From: an uncultured bacterium
GTDB taxonomy: Bacteria; Edwardsbacteria; AC1; EtOH8
Reading direction: 5' to 3'
Length of the DNA stretch: 5,282 nt
NCBI GenBank assembly: GCA_937958665.1
Contig: CALGNM010000212.1
Location: 1-5,282 of the forward strand
In this document: positions 5,195 through 5,282 of the stretch, piece by piece
How the letters are laid out: each line of letters begins with the position of its first letter
How positions within the stretch are numbered: position 1 is the stretch's first letter
Made by a program: the position numbers and the translations under genes
The notes under the pieces: generated by a model
The model's database searches: none
Told to the model about the DNA's origin: nothing
The model's input: only the letters and a program-made list of their open reading frames with translations

Positions 5195-5282
5195 TCAGGG
5201 CCCCCATCTGCCTGATCCTGGCGGCCGGCCAGGCCACCCGGCATAAGTCCGATCTTGCCAATGTCCTGCCTCCCTAATCCGG
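5191..5282 (+). CDS. glmU: GlmU-like nucleotidyltransferase, 5' fragment with suspected errors
   Basis: The first codons read [20 protein letters not shown], clearly related to the start of sugar-nucleotide uridylyltransferases (LILAAGxGTRMxSxLPKVL), with GlmU the best fit because of KSDLxxVL. GlmU makes UDP-N-acetylglucosamine for the cell wall. The frame meets TAA at 5275 after 28 codons. Every departure hits a normally conserved residue (G to A, M to H, P to A, K to N, H to P), and one missing C near 5271-5275 would remove the stop. As all of this falls in the last 50 bases of the contig, poor terminal consensus is likelier than a real pseudogene. The start overlaps the panD stop as ATGA, implying coupling. 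The gene is truncated, so GlmU versus a related pyrophosphorylase cannot be settled. Confidence 0.6.

Noticed and set aside
5248-5255. TCCGATCT near the contig end as a second adapter trace
   Set aside because: It falls in frame as the natural Ser-Asp-Leu of the GlmU-like KSDL motif, and the flanking bases do not match the adapter.

Overview
This window looks like one complete short contig of bacterial DNA, probably assembled from a metagenome or an uncultured genome. It opens with Illumina library adapter (positions 1-47). It ends inside a gene start where the sequence appears to pick up errors. The base composition is moderately GC-rich, genes are tightly packed with several 4-base ATGA overlaps, and the biosynthetic genes are standard bacterial types. 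I cannot name a phylum from the sequence alone. No phage, plasmid, CRISPR, rRNA or tRNA signal was seen.

Layout. (1) 1-47: sequencing adapter with the probable sample index, not biology. (2) 54-269 (+): a small DUF1858 / hybrid-cluster-protein-associated redox disulfide protein with a CxxC motif. (3) 286-319: a strong perfect hairpin between convergent genes, probably a shared terminator. (4) 318-1043 (-): a HAD-superfamily hydrolase, translationally coupled to (5) 1040-2911 (-): a large protein of about 623 residues that I do not recognise, apparently built from several ACT-like modules with no catalytic domain I can see. (6) 2912-3103: a divergent intergenic region with a near-consensus sigma70-type promoter on the minus strand, a weaker candidate on the plus strand, and the two -35 regions lying in an inverted repeat. 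(7) 3104-5194 (+): panB, panC and panD in order. (8) 5191-5282 (+): the start of a GlmU-like nucleotidyltransferase gene, cut by the contig end.

How the genes work together. PanB makes ketopantoate from ketoisovalerate and methylene-tetrahydrofolate. PanD makes beta-alanine from aspartate. PanC joins pantoate and beta-alanine into pantothenate, the precursor of coenzyme A. The ketopantoate reductase step (PanE or IlvC) is not encoded here. The divergent ACT-like/HAD pair shares a promoter region with the pan operon, so a regulatory or metabolite-sensing link is possible, but this is inference.

The window is mostly ordinary housekeeping sequence. The points most worth checking are the multi-ACT protein, its apparently leaderless transcript, the mirrored divergent promoters, a palindromic repeat lodged in frame between panB and panC, and the artefacts at both contig ends. 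I did not find a clear new biological system.
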